8,219 nt of DNA from assembly GCA_030152125.1 (NCBI GenBank), contig JASLIR010000264.1, forward strand, positions 1-8,219, read 5' to 3'. The position numbers and the translations under genes are program-made. The notes under the pieces are model-generated. The model did no database searches and had not been told where the DNA came from. It saw nothing but the letters and a program-made list of their open reading frames with translations. Below are positions 7,461 through 8,219 of the stretch, one piece after another (position 1 is the first letter of the stretch; every line of letters begins with the position of its first letter). The DNA is from Alkanindiges sp. GTDB taxonomy: Bacteria > Pseudomonadota > Gammaproteobacteria > Pseudomonadales > Moraxellaceae.

Positions 7461-7660
7461 AGTCAAACCACCCCCTTACGCATACAGGAATAAGGCCTTT
7501 TACGGCCTTACGCTGCTTTAGTCGCAGCTCAGGGTGAAGCTATGAGCATGAGGAATATATTCCGCAAGAAGCACTCTTTGTTTGCAGCGCAAGTTTATCA
7601 AGTTTTCGGATGTCGTAGCGCTTTATAGTCGTCCGAAAATTTGGCCTTTGATTTGATTAA

Positions 7661-7689
7661 AAAATATATTGTCATGCTTATAAAATCAA
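7661..7689 (-). promoter_or_regulatory. Promoter candidate for the M23-tag operon
   Basis: On the minus strand TTGATT (7689-7684), 17 bases and TATTTT (7666-7661) make an acceptable sigma-70 promoter, just beyond the rarA-side terminator. An alternative -10, TATATT (7668-7663), has a shorter spacer. Use would give a leader of about 255 bases before the ATG at 7400. Confidence 0.28.
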
Positions 7690-7695
7690 AGGCGC

Positions 7696-7729
7696 AAAAA
7701 AATGCCTCCGCAAGCGGAGGCATTTTTTT
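7696..7729. terminator. Strong bidirectional terminator (15 bp stem)
   Basis: An A-run plus TGCCTCCG (7696-7710) pairs perfectly with CGGAGGCA plus a T-run (7715-7729), loop CAAG. Because the runs are part of the stem, each strand ends in a U-tract. On the minus strand it would terminate rarA, whose stop is 78 bases away. On the plus strand it would end any RNA made from 7401-7695. Confidence 0.88.
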
Positions 7730-7734
7730 GCTAC

Positions 7735-7762
7735 GGTTTGGAGGGCCTTGGCCCTCCAAACC
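7735..7762. repeat. Second perfect hairpin downstream of rarA
   Basis: GGTTTGGAGGGC (7735-7746) pairs perfectly with GCCCTCCAAACC (7751-7762), loop CTTG, a 12-bp stem with strong G:C content. On the minus strand it is met before the 7696-7729 terminator and has no U-tract of its own. On the plus strand a T-run lies 14 bases further on (7776-7783). It may protect the rarA 3' end or act as an auxiliary terminator. Confidence 0.7.
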
Positions 7763-7806
7763 ACCCATGGTCTTAATTTTTTTACAAGTTTTATATAACT
7801 ACCTGT

Positions 7807-8219
7807 TTATTTTCCGGTTTTAGGCTGACCCCAGCGTGCCTGTTGTAAGCGGGCGGTTTCCTGCTCACGCGCATTCGCGGCGGGCTGGTAAAACTGCTGG
7901 CCTTTAAGTTCTGGTGGTAAATAATCCTGCAATACAAAATTATTGGGGAAGTTATGCGCGTACTGGTAGCCCAGTCCATAGCCCTGTTCTTTCATCAGCT
8001 TGGTGGGTGCATTGCGTAAATGCAGTGGAACGGGTAAGTGTGCGGTTTTTTCTGCCGCAGCCAGTGCGGCATCAATGGCCAGATAGGTACTGTTGCTTTT
8101 GGCACTGGTAGCCAGATACACCACGGTTTGCCCCAGAATAATGCGGCATTCCGGGTAGCCTATGGCCTGTACTGCACGGAAGCATTCGCCTGCCAGCAGC
8201 AGGGCATTCGGATTGGCAT
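7807..8219 (-). CDS. rarA: Replication-associated recombination protein RarA (MgsA), C-terminal part; 5' end outside window
   Basis: RarA/MgsA is an AAA+ clamp-loader-like ATPase that acts at stalled replication forks and interacts with SSB. The visible 137 codons are the C-terminal helical oligomerisation domain: ANPNALLLAG, then GYPECRIILGQTVVYLAT, KSNSTYLAIDAAL, and the highly conserved block VPLHLRNAPTKLMKEQGYG followed by YQYAHNF and YLPPELKGQQFY. The stop is TAA at 7809-7807. The reading frame is open to the right edge, so the Walker motifs are not visible. An ATG at 8124 in this frame is internal. The gene is separated from the M23 cluster by a strong terminator and about 400 bases. 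Confidence 0.96.
   Translation of the reverse strand, partial: ANPNALLLAGECFRAVQAIGYPECRIILGQTVVYLATSAKSNSTYLAIDAALAAAEKTAHLPVPLHLRNAPTKLMKEQGYGLGYQYAHNFPNNFVLQDYLPPELKGQQFYQPAANAREQETARLQQARWGQPKTGK

Larger units (their letters stand above)
7401..7695. other. Inverted-repeat-rich intergenic region, possible structured RNA or long operon leader
   Basis: No conventional gene is visible here. Perfect or near-perfect inverted repeats are: TAAGGCC (7491-7497)/GGCCTTA (7504-7510); GCTGC (7512-7516)/GCAGC (7524-7528); GCTCA (7527-7531)/TGAGC (7543-7547); the palindrome GGAATATATTCC (7552-7563); TTTTCGGATG (7603-7612) with CGTCCGAAAA (7630-7639), ten pairs including one G:U; and GCCTTTGATTT (7644-7654)/AAATCAAAGGC (7683-7693). 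A terminator-type hairpin follows at 7696 on the plus strand. Either a plus-strand small RNA or a minus-strand leader of the M23 operon would fit. I could not match it to 6S, tmRNA, RNase P, SRP RNA or a riboswitch class I know. Confidence 0.4.

Noticed and set aside
7601..7640. A transposon end or attachment site suggested by the TTTTCGGATG/CGTCCGAAAA inverted repeat
   Set aside because: The arms are only 17 bases apart, no target-site duplication or transposase/integrase is nearby, and a hairpin in RNA is the simpler explanation.
7491..7729. 6S RNA, tmRNA, SRP RNA or RNase P RNA in the inverted-repeat region
   Set aside because: I looked on both strands for their conserved elements and found only short, scattered resemblance (for example CCCTGAGC and GAGCATG). 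Also, no tRNA-like end, tag frame or P4-type element is present.
7641..7823. A 60-codon plus-strand frame in the rarA/M23 intergenic region
   Set aside because: It runs straight through two perfect hairpins, including a strong terminator, and overlaps the rarA 3' end; it has no ribosome binding site and low-complexity content.

Overview
The window looks like ordinary chromosome from a gammaproteobacterium. It has a dnaJ-dapB junction, an S1 protease ending in a GlyGly-CTERM-type sorting tail, and RarA, Tag and DapB sequences of gammaproteobacterial type. The family is uncertain; a Pseudomonadales/Moraxellaceae-like host is my best guess, from overall resemblance only. I see no phage, IS element, CRISPR array, tRNA or rRNA.

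Left part, plus strand (1-3577). The C-terminal part of dnaJ runs in from the left edge and ends at a strong hairpin terminator. Then come dapB (lysine/diaminopimelate synthesis), a secreted START-domain lipid-binding-type protein 25 bases behind it, and, after a 90-base gap with its own likely extended -10 promoter, a trypsin-like secreted protease with a Gly-rich tail, hydrophobic segment and Arg cluster. A perfect bidirectional terminator (3548-3576) separates the protease from the convergent next gene.

Middle part (3594-5339). A zinc-dependent NADP-type alcohol dehydrogenase on the minus strand and a divergent LOG-family protein on the plus strand share a short intergenic region with overlapping candidate promoters. 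The LOG protein keeps the fold signature but has lost the residues thought to be catalytic.

Right part, minus strand (5385-7400). Four tightly packed genes read, in transcription order: an M23 peptidoglycan-hydrolase lipoprotein, a 90-residue protein of unknown role, tag (3-methyladenine DNA glycosylase I) and a small unknown lipoprotein. Gaps are 3 and 31 bases, and the last pair overlaps by 4, so they very likely form one operon.

Upstream of that operon lies about 400 bases without a convincing conventional gene (7401-7806). It is rich in inverted repeats and contains a 13-codon reading frame with an exceptionally long Shine-Dalgarno match, plus two tandem perfect hairpins behind rarA. RarA/MgsA (minus strand) runs off the right edge. 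This intergenic block is the least explained part of the window.
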